DNA of 64,000 nucleotides from Muribaculaceae bacterium (GCA_009775265.1 VSPG01000003.1:45448-109447), one strand, 5' to 3'. Shown: positions 27,625-36,376, counted from the stretch's first letter. A program made the numbers and translations. The notes: a model not told the origin generated them from the sequence alone.

Positions 27625-28800
27625 ATGAAACCAACCTATTTAGCTTCGCTCATTGGATTAGCCTTTATATCCTGCTCACAAAGCGAACCATTACAACCTA
27701 CTAAACCTTTAAACAAACCAAAAGAATATACTCATGTCATTAAAATGGCTACTGAAAGTTTCAGCGCCGTTCATAATTATTCTCGATTTTCTTCATCAAT
27801 AGAATCTGTACAACCTTGGTTAACATGTGAAATCTTAAACGATGATTACTCCGTTTCTCGAAGTTACGACAATCTTCCGGATACACTTCTTTATGTGGTT
27901 AATTTTTCAAACGATAACGGCGCAGTGCTCATCTCAGACAACGAAATTTTCCGAGGTGTTCTTGCTGTAATGGACAATAATTTCGATCCTCATCAAGAAA
28001 TAGAAAGCCCTGAATTTAATTTCTTCCTCAAATCATATTGTGAATCTCTTAAAACAAATAGGATACACAGCACCACTAATTTTTCGGAGGTCAAACAATA
28101 TCTCCCAACTAATATAGCCACCTCTGAGGCTACAGAAAATTGGGAAACTATTTTCGTTTATCCAAACAAACTATATTGTAAATGGGGACAAGATGCTCCT
28201 TACAACAAATACTGCCTCACTCCAGACGGGAAGCAAGCTGTAGCAGGCTGTTTGCCAGTTGCCGTAGCTCAAGCTCTGACGTACTTTAAATATCCATCCA
28301 AGATAAACGACTACACAATACATTGGGAGCACCTTGGATTTGAATTTCCGTCCACATATAACCACGCCGAAAGCAGCGCAAGGTTAATTAGCGAAATTGG
28401 CAAATACGTCCAAGCAAGATATGGAGAGCATAGCACTGGAACTGACGCAAACAAGATTCTGACATTTTTTAGCAATCATGGCTTCTATATTACAAAAAGC
28501 AACGGGTTCCACGATTTAATGGCCATACAAAACATCAGTGACTACGGCCCGTTTTTAGTGGCTGGCCGTTGCGTCGAAGGAGGTCACGGATGGGTAATTG
28601 ACGGCGCTCATGTCCAAAGAAAACAAATAGATGATAAACAAACGCTTAGATTTCTTTTCCATTGTAATTGGGGATGGAATGGCAAATACAATGGCTATTT
28701 TCTAAGTACTGCATTTGATCCATATAGAGATGGCATTAATCCGGGGTCGGATCGCCATTTCAAAGATTTAATAATGTATCATTTCATCGTCAAACAATAA
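27625..28800 (+). CDS. C10 (streptopain-like) cysteine protease lipoprotein, intact
   Basis: 391 aa. Lipoprotein signal MKPTYLASLIGLAFISCS, then an inhibitory propeptide of the Spi/InpA type (TLLYVVNFSNDNGAVLISDN) to about residue 165, then the C10 catalytic domain: Cys209 in AVAGCLPVAVAQ, His321 in GGHGWVIDGA and the CNWGWNGKYNGYF segment with the active-site Trp. Related enzymes are streptococcal SpeB, Prevotella interpain A and Bacteroides fragilis Bfp proteases. It should sit on the outer membrane and degrade proteins after removal of the propeptide. The gene is AT-rich compared with flanking genes, suggesting transfer. The partner lipoprotein gene starts 8 nt after the stop. Confidence 0.9.
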   Translation: MKPTYLASLIGLAFISCSQSEPLQPTKPLNKPKEYTHVIKMATESFSAVHNYSRFSSSIESVQPWLTCEILNDDYSVSRSYDNLPDTLLYVVNFSNDNGAVLISDNEIFRGVLAVMDNNFDPHQEIESPEFNFFLKSYCESLKTNRIHSTTNFSEVKQYLPTNIATSEATENWETIFVYPNKLYCKWGQDAPYNKYCLTPDGKQAVAGCLPVAVAQALTYFKYPSKINDYTIHWEHLGFEFPSTYNHAESSARLISEIGKYVQARYGEHSTGTDANKILTFFSNHGFYITKSNGFHDLMAIQNISDYGPFLVAGRCVEGGHGWVIDGAHVQRKQIDDKQTLRFLFHCNWGWNGKYNGYFLSTAFDPYRDGINPGSDRHFKDLIMYHFIVKQ

Positions 28801-28808
28801 ACAAAACA

Positions 28809-29492
28809 ATGAAAACAATCCATTTACTCATCATCGCACTTCTTTCGGCATCTACCTTGGCATCCTGCTCACAGGGAGAACCTGTGCATCCTGAAGGAGA
28901 CATCGCAGAAGATTCACGAACAGAGACAACCGAACATGATTATGACGCACGATTTCCCGTGCCGGCATGGACCGATATCGACGGGCGAATGCACTTCGAC
29001 ATCGACCTTGACGAATACGAATTCCCCAAAAACAACAAGGTGATAGCCAACATAGCAGGAAAAGGCTGGAAAATAGAAGTGAGCTACCGCTACGACATCG
29101 ACGACTTCGGCATTATAGTTTTTAAAGACGATGACGAATTAGACGTCTTAGGCTGCGATCGCCACCCCTATTTTTACGTACATGACTCGCAGTCGGCCTC
29201 CATATACACGCATTGGACTCTGACGCCGGACATAGAAGAAGACGACTACGAGGAAAGAAACAGGCGCTATTCAATAAACACCGAACACTACACATACGAC
29301 GAAAACACCGGCCGCCTGCATCTTCATTTCCTGGACTGGTGGCAGGTAATCAAAAGCGCAGAAAACGAAATGTGGCTCGCATCGGTAACAAAGAGAGAGG
29401 GCGGAGAAGTGCGCAGGGCTGAGTTTATAAAACTTGTAGTAGCAACGCCCGACGAGGTGGCAGAATGGAACCGCACATACGGGGCAATATAA
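28809..29492 (+). CDS. Partner lipoprotein of the C10 protease module, copy 2
   Basis: 227 aa lipoprotein (MKTIHLLIIALLSASTLASC). Paralogue of the protein at 20404, with the same order of conserved blocks: YDARFPVPAWTDIDGRMHFD, AGKGWKIEVSYRYDI, EHYTYDENTGRLHL with LDWWQ, and a C-terminal ATPDEVAEW. The middle part differs most and is richer in acidic residues here. Both copies lie 5-8 nt downstream of a C10 protease gene, so the association is conserved within the genome. No catalytic motif is evident. Inhibitor, substrate-presenting or surface-complex roles are open. Confidence 0.78.
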   Translation: MKTIHLLIIALLSASTLASCSQGEPVHPEGDIAEDSRTETTEHDYDARFPVPAWTDIDGRMHFDIDLDEYEFPKNNKVIANIAGKGWKIEVSYRYDIDDFGIIVFKDDDELDVLGCDRHPYFYVHDSQSASIYTHWTLTPDIEEDDYEERNRRYSINTEHYTYDENTGRLHLHFLDWWQVIKSAENEMWLASVTKREGGEVRRAEFIKLVVATPDEVAEWNRTYGAI

Positions 29493-29537
29493 CAGTGCGC
29501 CCATAGGCCGGAACGGCCTCCTGCAAGCACAGCATTC

Positions 29538-29575
29538 AATCGTCCGAGCCTTTATACCATCCGGCCCGGACGATT
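29538..29575 (+). terminator. Hairpin after the second C10/partner module
   Basis: A 9-bp perfect stem (29538-29546 with 29567-29575) with a 20-nt loop; T-run is poor. Bases 29576-29668 show nothing coding. Confidence 0.45.
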
Positions 29576-29668
29576 TCATGTATACTTCCAAAGCAACATC
29601 AACCCTACACTCGGCGGCGTTAAAAACATATAAAAATAGGATGTTTCAACCTATTTCGGCCGTTTTGT

Positions 29669-29730
29669 TTGCCCACTTGCCCGCAAAAAATTAATTTTGC
29701 ACATTGAAACATACACTATCACACGACTAA
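29669..29730 (+). promoter_or_regulatory. Promoter/leader repeat, copy B (TTG-20-TAATTTTG)
   Basis: TTG 29669-29671, a 20-nt spacer and TAATTTTG 29692-29699. It is a near copy of 25753-25813. Where copy A has the start codon ATG, this copy has ACG followed in that frame by a stop, so translation starts downstream at 29755. Confidence 0.7.
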
Positions 29731-29754
29731 CGCCCCGATAAGGCCAACCGATTA

Positions 29755-30441
29755 ATGCACGCATTCCTACGCAGCATACTGATTCTTATGCTTGTCGCCG
29801 CCACCGCTCCGCTCGCCGGGGCGCAGGAAGCGCCGTACCGCTTCGACATCGGAGCAGGCATGGGAATGAACGGCTATCTGGGCGAAGCGTCGTCGTCCAT
29901 GTTCAAACACCCTGGATTCACCGCCGACGCCGGCATGCGCTATATCCCCAACGCACGCATGGCTTTCCGGGGCATGCTGTCTCTGCAGAACCTCAGCGGC
30001 AGCACCGCCGACATAGCCAACGCGCTCCCCGACGGCGCCGTCTATGATTTCCGCTCGACGGTCTACGCCATCGACCTGCGCTACGAATTCAACTTTTTCG
30101 CCTATGGCATAGGCGAAACCTACAAGCGACTGCGCCGATGGACACCTTACCTAACCATAGGCGCGGGCCTGTGCGTGAGCTCCTCCGGCGGCAACACATC
30201 CGCCGCCCCCACCCTGCCCATGGGAGCGGGCATAAAGATAAAGCTTCGCAAGCGGCTCAACCTCAACGCGGAATTCACGATGGCAAAAGCCTTCGGCGAC
30301 AAGCTCGACGGGCCGCTGCTCAACGACCTCAACCAGATAAAAACCGAATTCTACAAGAACACCGACTGGTATCCGCGTCTCACCGTGGGCATTAGCTACG
30401 AGTTCGGCGAAAGATGCGCCACCTGCCATTACGTAGACTGA
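29755..30441 (+). CDS. DUF6089-like outer-membrane beta-barrel protein
   Basis: 228 aa with a signal peptide (MHAFLRSILILMLVAATAPLAGA). Amphipathic strands run throughout (FDIGAGMGMNGYLG, YAIDLRYEFNFFAYGIGETY, GAGIKIKLRKRLNLNAEF), and it ends in a strand VGISYEFGE. This is the protein commonly encoded just ahead of uppS-bamA in Bacteroidales and annotated as DUF6089. It may help outer-membrane assembly but has no known activity. A CATCHY-like end (CATCHYVD) carries two cysteines. uppS begins 1 nt after the stop. Confidence 0.8.
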   Translation: MHAFLRSILILMLVAATAPLAGAQEAPYRFDIGAGMGMNGYLGEASSSMFKHPGFTADAGMRYIPNARMAFRGMLSLQNLSGSTADIANALPDGAVYDFRSTVYAIDLRYEFNFFAYGIGETYKRLRRWTPYLTIGAGLCVSSSGGNTSAAPTLPMGAGIKIKLRKRLNLNAEFTMAKAFGDKLDGPLLNDLNQIKTEFYKNTDWYPRLTVGISYEFGERCATCHYVD

Positions 30442-30442
30442 T

Positions 30443-31198
30443 ATGGAAGAAACACACCGCATACCCAACATACAGCTCGACATGGCGAGGCTCCCGCGCC
30501 ATATCGCCATAATCATGGACGGCAACGGACGCTGGGCGCAGGCCCGCGGCCTGGAACGCGCCGCAGGCCACGTGGAAGGCGTGGCCACCGTGCGGCGAAT
30601 CACCGAAGAAGCGTCGCGCCTCGGCATAGGCTATCTCACCCTATACGCTTTCAGCACCGAGAACTGGAACCGCCCGCAGGCAGAAGTGGACGCGCTGATG
30701 CACCTCATCGCCACAGCCATCGAGCGCGAGACACCCGACCTGATAAAGAACAATGTGAGCCTGCGCGTGATAGGCGACGCCTCCCGCATGCCCGCCGACA
30801 CCTTGGCGCGCCTCGAACGCTGCGTGCGCGACACATCCGCCGGCACCGGACTCACGCTGGTGCTCGCCATCAGCTATTCCTCACGCTGGGAAATCACCGA
30901 CGCCGCACGACGCATAGCCGCCGAAGCGGCCGCCGGACGCATCGACCCCGCCGGCATCACAGACGAAACCATAGCCCGAAACCTCGCCACGGCATTCATG
31001 CCGGACCCCGACCTGCTCATACGCACCGGAGGCGACATGCGCGTCAGCAACTTCCTGCTGTGGCAGATAGCATACTCCGAACTCTACGTCACCGACATAT
31101 ACTGGCCCGATTTCGACGGCCACGACCTGCGCGTTGCCATCGCCGACTACCAGCGGCGCCAGCGGCGCTTCGGCCTCACCGGCGAACAAGTAAAATAA
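30443..31198 (+). CDS. uppS: Isoprenyl (undecaprenyl diphosphate) synthase
   Basis: 251 aa cis-prenyltransferase. The catalytic Asp is in IAIIMDGNGRWAQ; further motifs are YLTLYAFSTENWNRP and RTGGDMRVSNFLLWQ with YSELYVTD. It extends farnesyl diphosphate with isopentenyl units to the C55 lipid carrier used for peptidoglycan and capsule. It is in an operon with bamA and the OmpH chaperones, a standard Bacteroidales envelope-biogenesis cluster; the isoprenoid gene ispF lies at the far end of the window. Confidence 0.96.
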   Translation: MEETHRIPNIQLDMARLPRHIAIIMDGNGRWAQARGLERAAGHVEGVATVRRITEEASRLGIGYLTLYAFSTENWNRPQAEVDALMHLIATAIERETPDLIKNNVSLRVIGDASRMPADTLARLERCVRDTSAGTGLTLVLAISYSSRWEITDAARRIAAEAAAGRIDPAGITDETIARNLATAFMPDPDLLIRTGGDMRVSNFLLWQIAYSELYVTDIYWPDFDGHDLRVAIADYQRRQRRFGLTGEQVK

Positions 31199-31220
31199 GC
31201 CTACATACTCATCACCCCAT

Positions 31221-33863
31221 ATGCGTTATAAATCGATTTTTCTTGCAATCATCTTCGGCGCGGCCGCATCAATAGCCGCAGCCGCACAGCAGGTTGCCGA
31301 CACGATATTCAACCCGCCCATCGTCTACGGCGCGCTCCCGCGTGTCTATGAAATAGCAGGCATCACCGTCAGCGGAGCACCGAACTACGACGACTCCACC
31401 GTGCTCGGCTACGCCGGACTCAAGACGGGCGACCGCATGGCCATCCCCGGCGACGACCTCACCGACGCCGTGAAGCGCCTCATGCGCCACGGCCTGTTCT
31501 CGCAAGTGCAGGTAAAGGTGCTGAAGACGGCCGGCGACAAAGCATGGATAGAACTCGCCCTGCGCACCCAGCCGCGCATCTCCAAAGTCAACTACCTCGG
31601 CATGAAAAAATCCGACCGCGACGACATACAGGAGAAGCTGCAGCTCATGAAAGGCAACCAGATAACGCAGAACATCGTCAACCGCGCCGAGGCCATAATC
31701 CGCCAGCACTACAAACAGAAAGGCTACGGCAACGCCGACGTGAAAATCACGCTCCACGAAGACCTCTCCGCCCCCAACGAGATGATAGTGGACATCGCCG
31801 TCAACCGCCACGACAAAGTGAAGGTGCACAAAATCTACCTCGACGGCAACGAGGTGCTATCCGACTCCAAACTCAAGCGCACCATCAAGAAAACCAACGA
31901 AAAGAACAACATCCTCAAACTGTTCAGCCAAAAGAAGTTCGTTGAAAGCGACTACGAGGACGACCTCAACCGCATACTCGAGAAGTACAACGAACTCGGC
32001 TACCGCGACGCGCGCATCGTGGCCGACAGCGTGGTGCCGTACGACGAAAAGACCGTCGACGTGCACATAAAACTCGACGAAGGACACCGCTATTACATCA
32101 AGGACATCAGCTGGGTGGGCAACACGGTATACCCGCCGGACATGCTCGCCGCCTACCTCGACATGAAGCCCGGCGACGTATACAACCAGAAGCACATGAA
32201 CAAGCGCCTCACCGAGGACGACGACGCCGTGAGCAACCTCTACATGGACAACGGCTATCTGTTCTTCGACCTCGTACCCATCGAACGCGAAGTCAAAGGC
32301 GACAGCATATCGCTTGAAATGCGCGTCACCGAGGGTCCGCAGGCACGCATCAACAACGTCATCATCAACGGCAACGACCGCCTGTACGAAAAAGTGATAC
32401 GCCGCGAACTGCGCGTGAAACCCGGCCAATTGTTCAGCAAGGCCGACCTCATGCGCTCCGCACGAGAAATAGCCCAGACAGGCCACTTCAACCCCGAGAA
32501 CATGGACATCCGCCCCGAGCCAAACCAGGAAAACGGCACAGTCGACATCCTGTTCGACCTCGAAAGCAAGGCCAACGACCAGATTGAATTCTCGCTCGGA
32601 TGGGGACAGACCGGCATCATAGGAAAACTGTCGCTCAAATTCACCAACTTCAGCATCAAGAACCTGTTCTACCCCAGCACCTACCGCGGCATCATCCCGC
32701 AGGGTGAAGGACAGACATTCACCATCAGCGCGCAGACCAACGCACGCTACTACCAAGCCTACAGCGTCAGCTTCCTCGACCCGTGGTTCGGCGGCAAACG
32801 CCCCAACTCGCTCAGCGTGTCGGCCTACTACAGCCGTCAGACAGGCGTGAACTCGTCGTACTACAACAGCACATGGGCCAACTCCGCCTACAACTACGGA
32901 TACTACGGAGGCTACGGCTATGGCGGTTACGGCTACGGCAACAACTACTACAACGACTATTACCAAAACAGCTACCAGAACAGCTACGACCCCAACAAGG
33001 TGCTGCAGATGGTAGGCGTAAACGTAGGCTTCGGCAAGCGCCTCAAATGGCCCGACGACTACTTCACGTTCACAGCCGAGCTCGGCTACAACTGGTACTA
33101 CCTCAAAAACTGGGATTACCTCTACTACATGAACAACGGCACGTCCAACGCCCTCGTTCTCGGCCTGACACTCGCCCGAAACTCCATCGACAACCCCCTC
33201 TACACACGCGAAGGCTCCACTTTCTCGCTGAACTTCCAGATTACTCCCCCCGCATCGCTTTTCGGCAAACGCGACTGGAAAAAACTCTCCGAAGAAAACA
33301 CCGTGGAAAGCAAGAAACAGCTCTACCGCTGGATCGAATACTGGAAACTCCGTTTCAAGAGCCGCACATACACCCCGCTGTGCAACGCCAACGGCACATA
33401 CACCCCCGTGCTGATGACACGCGCCGACTTCGGTCTGCTCGGCAGCTACAACAAATACCTCAAATCGCCCTTCGAGACATTCTACGTGGGCGGCGACGGC
33501 ATGAGCGGCTCCTACACCTACGCCACCGAGACTATAGCCCTCCGCGGCTACGACAACGGCCAGCTCACCCCGTGGGGACGCGAAGGCTACGCCTACAGCC
33601 GCCTCGGCCTCGAGGTCCACTTCCCCCTTATGCTCCAGCCCTCCACCACCATCTACGCCCTCGCCTTCGCCGAAGGCGGCAATGCCTGGACCTCGGTGAA
33701 GAAGTTCAACCCCTTCGACATGAAGCGCTCCGCAGGCGTCGGCGCACGCATCTACCTGCCCATGGTAGGTATGATGGGTATCGACTGGGCCTACGGCTTC
33801 GACCGCATTAACGGAGAGAAAGGCGGCAGCCACTTCCACTTCATCCTCGGACAGGAATTCTAA
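31221..33863 (+). CDS. bamA: Outer membrane protein assembly factor BamA
   Basis: 880 aa. Signal peptide (RYKSIFLAIIFGAAASIAAAAQQ), five POTRA domains (to about residue 440; e.g. YEIAGITVSGAPNYDDSTVL, RINNVIINGNDRLYEKVIRR), then an Omp85 barrel ending in FHFILGQEF with a C-terminal Phe. It folds barrel proteins into the outer membrane. An unusual Tyr/Gly/Asn-rich insertion sits at about residues 553-595 (patterns GYYGGYGYGGYGYG, NNYYNDYYQNSYQN), probably an extracellular loop. The start lies 22 nt after uppS. Confidence 0.96.
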   Translation: MRYKSIFLAIIFGAAASIAAAAQQVADTIFNPPIVYGALPRVYEIAGITVSGAPNYDDSTVLGYAGLKTGDRMAIPGDDLTDAVKRLMRHGLFSQVQVKVLKTAGDKAWIELALRTQPRISKVNYLGMKKSDRDDIQEKLQLMKGNQITQNIVNRAEAIIRQHYKQKGYGNADVKITLHEDLSAPNEMIVDIAVNRHDKVKVHKIYLDGNEVLSDSKLKRTIKKTNEKNNILKLFSQKKFVESDYEDDLNRILEKYNELGYRDARIVADSVVPYDEKTVDVHIKLDEGHRYYIKDISWVGNTVYPPDMLAAYLDMKPGDVYNQKHMNKRLTEDDDAVSNLYMDNGYLFFDLVPIEREVKGDSISLEMRVTEGPQARINNVIINGNDRLYEKVIRRELRVKPGQLFSKADLMRSAREIAQTGHFNPENMDIRPEPNQENGTVDILFDLESKANDQIEFSLGWGQTGIIGKLSLKFTNFSIKNLFYPSTYRGIIPQGEGQTFTISAQTNARYYQAYSVSFLDPWFGGKRPNSLSVSAYYSRQTGVNSSYYNSTWANSAYNYGYYGGYGYGGYGYGNNYYNDYYQNSYQNSYDPNKVLQMVGVNVGFGKRLKWPDDYFTFTAELGYNWYYLKNWDYLYYMNNGTSNALVLGLTLARNSIDNPLYTREGSTFSLNFQITPPASLFGKRDWKKLSEENTVESKKQLYRWIEYWKLRFKSRTYTPLCNANGTYTPVLMTRADFGLLGSYNKYLKSPFETFYVGGDGMSGSYTYATETIALRGYDNGQLTPWGREGYAYSRLGLEVHFPLMLQPSTTIYALAFAEGGNAWTSVKKFNPFDMKRSAGVGARIYLPMVGMMGIDWAYGFDRINGEKGGSHFHFILGQEF

Positions 33864-33914
33864 ACTTTTTCGCCGCAAAAGCGTCTAATAGTTGTAAACA
33901 CAACTCATAACGTC

Positions 33915-34430
33915 ATGAAAAAACTTATCCTCATCCTCGCGATAGCGCTGACAGGCGCACTGGCAGCCAACGCACAGAAATTCGCCATGGTCGACATGGA
34001 TTATATCCTCCGCAACGTGCCCCAGTACGAAATGGCCAACGAACAGCTCAACCAGCTCTCCCAGCGCTGGCAGCGCGAAGTGGAGCAGGCCGGAAAAGAA
34101 GCCGAGAACATGTATCAGAGCTACCTCGCCGACAAAGTGTTTCTCACAGCCGAACAGGTGAAGAAGCGCGAAGAGGAGATCGTGGCCAAAGAAAAAGCCG
34201 CCACTGAACTCCGCTTCAAATACTTCGGTCCGGAAGGCGAGCTGTATCAGAAACGCCAGACTCTGCTCAAACCCATCCAGGACGACGTGTACAACGCCGT
34301 CAAGAAAGTGAGCGAGGAGCGAGGCTACCAGGCAGTTTTCGACCGCGCATCGTCGTCGGACATCGTATTCGCATCGCCGCGCATCGACATCAGCAACGAG
34401 GTGCTCGCCCGCTTGGGATATTCCAAATAA
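33915..34430 (+). CDS. OmpH/Skp family periplasmic chaperone, copy 1
   Basis: 171 aa: signal peptide (MKKLILILAIALTGALAANA), a short beta strand FAMVDMDYILRNVPQYEMA, then a long coiled coil rich in Glu/Lys/Gln (WQREVEQAGKEAENMYQSY). OmpH/Skp proteins form trimers that carry unfolded outer-membrane proteins to BamA. The gene follows bamA by 51 nt and is probably in its operon. Confidence 0.92.
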   Translation: MKKLILILAIALTGALAANAQKFAMVDMDYILRNVPQYEMANEQLNQLSQRWQREVEQAGKEAENMYQSYLADKVFLTAEQVKKREEEIVAKEKAATELRFKYFGPEGELYQKRQTLLKPIQDDVYNAVKKVSEERGYQAVFDRASSSDIVFASPRIDISNEVLARLGYSK

Positions 34431-34435
34431 ATTAT

Positions 34436-34443
34436 TACCTTTG
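34436..34443 (+). promoter_or_regulatory. -7 promoter box (TACCTTTG) before the second ompH
   Basis: TACCTTTG lies in the 42-nt spacer between the two ompH genes, 29 nt before ATG 34473, so the second chaperone may also be expressed on its own. Confidence 0.6.
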
Positions 34444-34472
34444 CCGACAGTAACAAAACCAACTAATAAAAC

Positions 34473-34979
34473 ATGATTAAACGACTCATTCTTGCAGCTC
34501 TTGTTGCCCTGCCTTTCTCCGCCCTCGCACAGAAATTCGGCGTGGTGGACGTTGAAACCGTATTCCAGGCCATGCCCGAAAGCGCAGCCGCACAGACCCA
34601 GATGACCGACGCGTCCAAAAAATACGAGGACGAATTCCAGAAACTTCGCGAAGAAGTGGACAAACTCTTCGCCGAATACCAGACCCTCGAAAAAGACCCC
34701 TCCACACCCCAGGCCATCAAAGAACGCCGCCTCAGCGAACTTCAGGAACGCGACCAGAAAGTGCAGCAGTTCCGCAACACTGCCACTCAGGACCTCGCAC
34801 GCCTCCAGGAACAGCTCATGCTCCCCATCCAGCAGAAGTTGGGCGAAGCCGTCAAGGCAGTTGGCCAGGAAGGCAATTTTACATTCATTTTCCCTAACGA
34901 ACAGGGCTTCCTGCTCTACACCGGCACTGATGTGACCGACGTCACCGCACTCGTAAAAACCAAACTCGGCATCAAATAA
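34473..34979 (+). CDS. OmpH/Skp family periplasmic chaperone, copy 2
   Basis: 168 aa: signal peptide (MIKRLILAALVALPFSALAQ), then FGVVDVETVFQAMPESAAAQ, a charged coiled coil (KKYEDEFQKLREEVDKLFAE, QQFRNTATQDLARLQEQL) and a final domain (FTFIFPNEQGFLLYTG). Tandem, diverged ompH genes after bamA are typical of Bacteroidota. The order suggests paralogues with different clients or a mixed trimer. It ends the cluster at a strong hairpin. Confidence 0.92.
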   Translation: MIKRLILAALVALPFSALAQKFGVVDVETVFQAMPESAAAQTQMTDASKKYEDEFQKLREEVDKLFAEYQTLEKDPSTPQAIKERRLSELQERDQKVQQFRNTATQDLARLQEQLMLPIQQKLGEAVKAVGQEGNFTFIFPNEQGFLLYTGTDVTDVTALVKTKLGIK

Positions 34980-35000
34980 ATCTGCCTGAAACACCATACA

Positions 35001-35035
35001 GAAACGGCGCGCCCCACTCCAAGGCGCGCCGTTTC
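35001..35035 (+). terminator. Hairpin terminator after ompH copy 2
   Basis: A 13-bp perfect stem (35001-35013 with 35023-35035) with a 9-nt loop; T-run is short. Confidence 0.7.
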
Positions 35036-35074
35036 CGTATACCATTCACAGACCCGTCGCATAGCAAATGCAAA

Positions 35075-35102
35075 CCCCTCCTCCGGCTTGCCGGAGGAGG
35101 GG
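35075..35102 (-). terminator. Terminator of the capsid/portal cassette
   Basis: A 12-bp GC-rich perfect stem (35075-35086 with 35091-35102) with a 4-nt loop, 24 nt past the last cassette gene on the minus strand and followed there by TTTGCATTTG. Confidence 0.7.
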
Positions 35103-35125
35103 TGCTTCTCATTTTTCAGACTGAT

Positions 35126-35326
35126 TCAATAGAGGGCGAAACGGCGCAGGAAAGCCACGTCGTCGTCCTCGGCGGCAGAGCGGCGGCGGCGTTCGCGCGC
35201 CATCTCATCGGCCATAAAACGGCGGCGGTAATAGCGCCACTCCTCCACCAGGGCGGCATTCAGACGTGAGAGCATGGCCGACGCGTCGAGTTTGCCTTTC
35301 AGATAGGCTGCATATTCCTTTACCAT
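35126..35326 (-). CDS. Small basic helical protein, 66 aa (cassette gene 7)
   Basis: Charged, Arg-rich, all-helical by composition (WRYYRRRFMADEMARERRRR, then SAAEDDD). No signal peptide. Not recognised. It is last in the minus-strand cassette, 69 nt after the 144-aa gene, and is followed by a terminator. Base use fits the chromosome. Confidence 0.5.
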   Translation of the reverse strand: MVKEYAAYLKGKLDASAMLSRLNAALVEEWRYYRRRFMADEMARERRRRSAAEDDDVAFLRRFALY

Positions 35327-35394
35327 AATTGTAGATTTTAGAGGGTTCGTTAGTTAAGTGTAAACGCTCTGCCGCCACACCTTGTTCATCCTCC

Positions 35395-35829
35395 CTACAC
35401 GGAATGAGGAGTGATGCGCACACCGCCCGGACACGCGCAGGCCATGATATAGCCGTGCAGCAGGCGGAGCGCTCTCTCAGACTGTGCGCCATAGGCCGAG
35501 GACAACTCCGGCGATGCCTGCGCATGGAACAGACTCAACACCGACGCCGCCACCACATCCTCCACCATCGTGCCCGCACGCACTGCATCGAGGGCCATGC
35601 CGGCAGCAAACTCCAGACGGCACGAATCGCCGGACACATCCGCGCTTTCAAGATACGGAGCCAGCCTCATGGCCACTGCCCGGAAAGCCGGACGCATGGC
35701 GGCCTGCAGAGCCGGGGCATGGTCGGGTGTGAGCAGCACAGGCTCCGCATCCCCGCTTCCTATGGCTGCAAGAGCCGATGCCGCAAGCACGGAATCAATG
35801 ACGCTACCGGAACATATAGTCACCACCAT
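35395..35829 (-). CDS. Hypothetical protein, 144 aa (cassette gene 6)
   Basis: Ala-rich, mostly helical soluble protein (VIDSVLAASALAAIGSGD, PALQAAMRPAFRAVAMRLAP, DVVAASVLSLFHAQASPEL). Not recognised. Start is uncertain: ATG 35829, or GTG 35838, whose codon overlaps the stop of the preceding gene as GTGA and would favour translational coupling. Two cysteines near the end (MACACPGG). Confidence 0.55.
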   Translation of the reverse strand: MVVTICSGSVIDSVLAASALAAIGSGDAEPVLLTPDHAPALQAAMRPAFRAVAMRLAPYLESADVSGDSCRLEFAAGMALDAVRAGTMVEDVVAASVLSLFHAQASPELSSAYGAQSERALRLLHGYIMACACPGGVRITPHSV

Positions 35830-35834
35830 GGCCC

Positions 35835-36266
35835 TCACTTGCTTTGACGCGCCCCCTGCGGACGTCGCGGACGATGGATTCTGCGGCTTTCAAAAGCCGG
35901 CGACGCAATGCGCATGCCTTCCCGGGTGCTGATGTAGAAACACGACGGACGGCGGAAATTAAGCACATGGCCGAGCGCACGGGCCATCGAACCGCCGCGT
36001 CGCAACTGCTCGGACTGCACGAGCGCGGCTATTTCCATCCACATGCATCCGCGCGGGGTGGACGGGTCGGGAAGCTCTCCGCAATGCAGGATGCGCAAAA
36101 GCTTGTTATAGGCATATTCCGACGACACGTAGAAACTCGGAGCCGGAGTGGCGATGGCCTTCACCACCACTTCGCGCAACGTCGGGCGACGCCCCATGCG
36201 CTCCATCTCGCCGTACACCTCCAGGCAGCGGCGGCGGAAATCGTTGTTTCGGCAATTTTTATTCAT
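35835..36266 (-). CDS. Hypothetical protein, 143 aa (cassette gene 5)
   Basis: Basic protein with a helical N-terminus (DFRRRCLEVYGEMERMG) and the segments PAPSFYVSSEYAYNKLLRIL and RRPSCFYISTREGMRIA. The doubled F-Y-(V/I)-S element suggests an internal repeat of one small domain. I have seen similar proteins beside phage-like genes in Bacteroidales but know no function. It has a promoter box of its own in the 110-nt gap upstream and its stop overlaps the next gene. Confidence 0.6.
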   Translation of the reverse strand: MNKNCRNNDFRRRCLEVYGEMERMGRRPTLREVVVKAIATPAPSFYVSSEYAYNKLLRILHCGELPDPSTPRGCMWMEIAALVQSEQLRRGGSMARALGHVLNFRRPSCFYISTREGMRIASPAFESRRIHRPRRPQGARQSK

Positions 36267-36320
36267 GACAGGTCAAGATTAAAGAAACATTTATAGATTG
36301 TGAGGAATTAGTTGTCGCTG

Positions 36321-36351
36321 CAAAGATAAATCAAAATTGATAAACAAACAA
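36321..36351 (-). promoter_or_regulatory. Internal promoter of the capsid/portal cassette
   Basis: Minus strand: TTG at 36351-36349, a 20-nt spacer and TATCTTTG at 36328-36321, in AT-rich DNA before the 143-aa gene. The three distal genes may thus be expressed apart from portal and capsid. Confidence 0.6.
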
Positions 36352-36376
36352 TAATAATTGCAATTAAAATTGCATA

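Noticed and set aside
31857..33878. 673-codon minus-strand frame opposite bamA
   Set aside because: Val/Ala/His-rich composition and full overlap with bamA.
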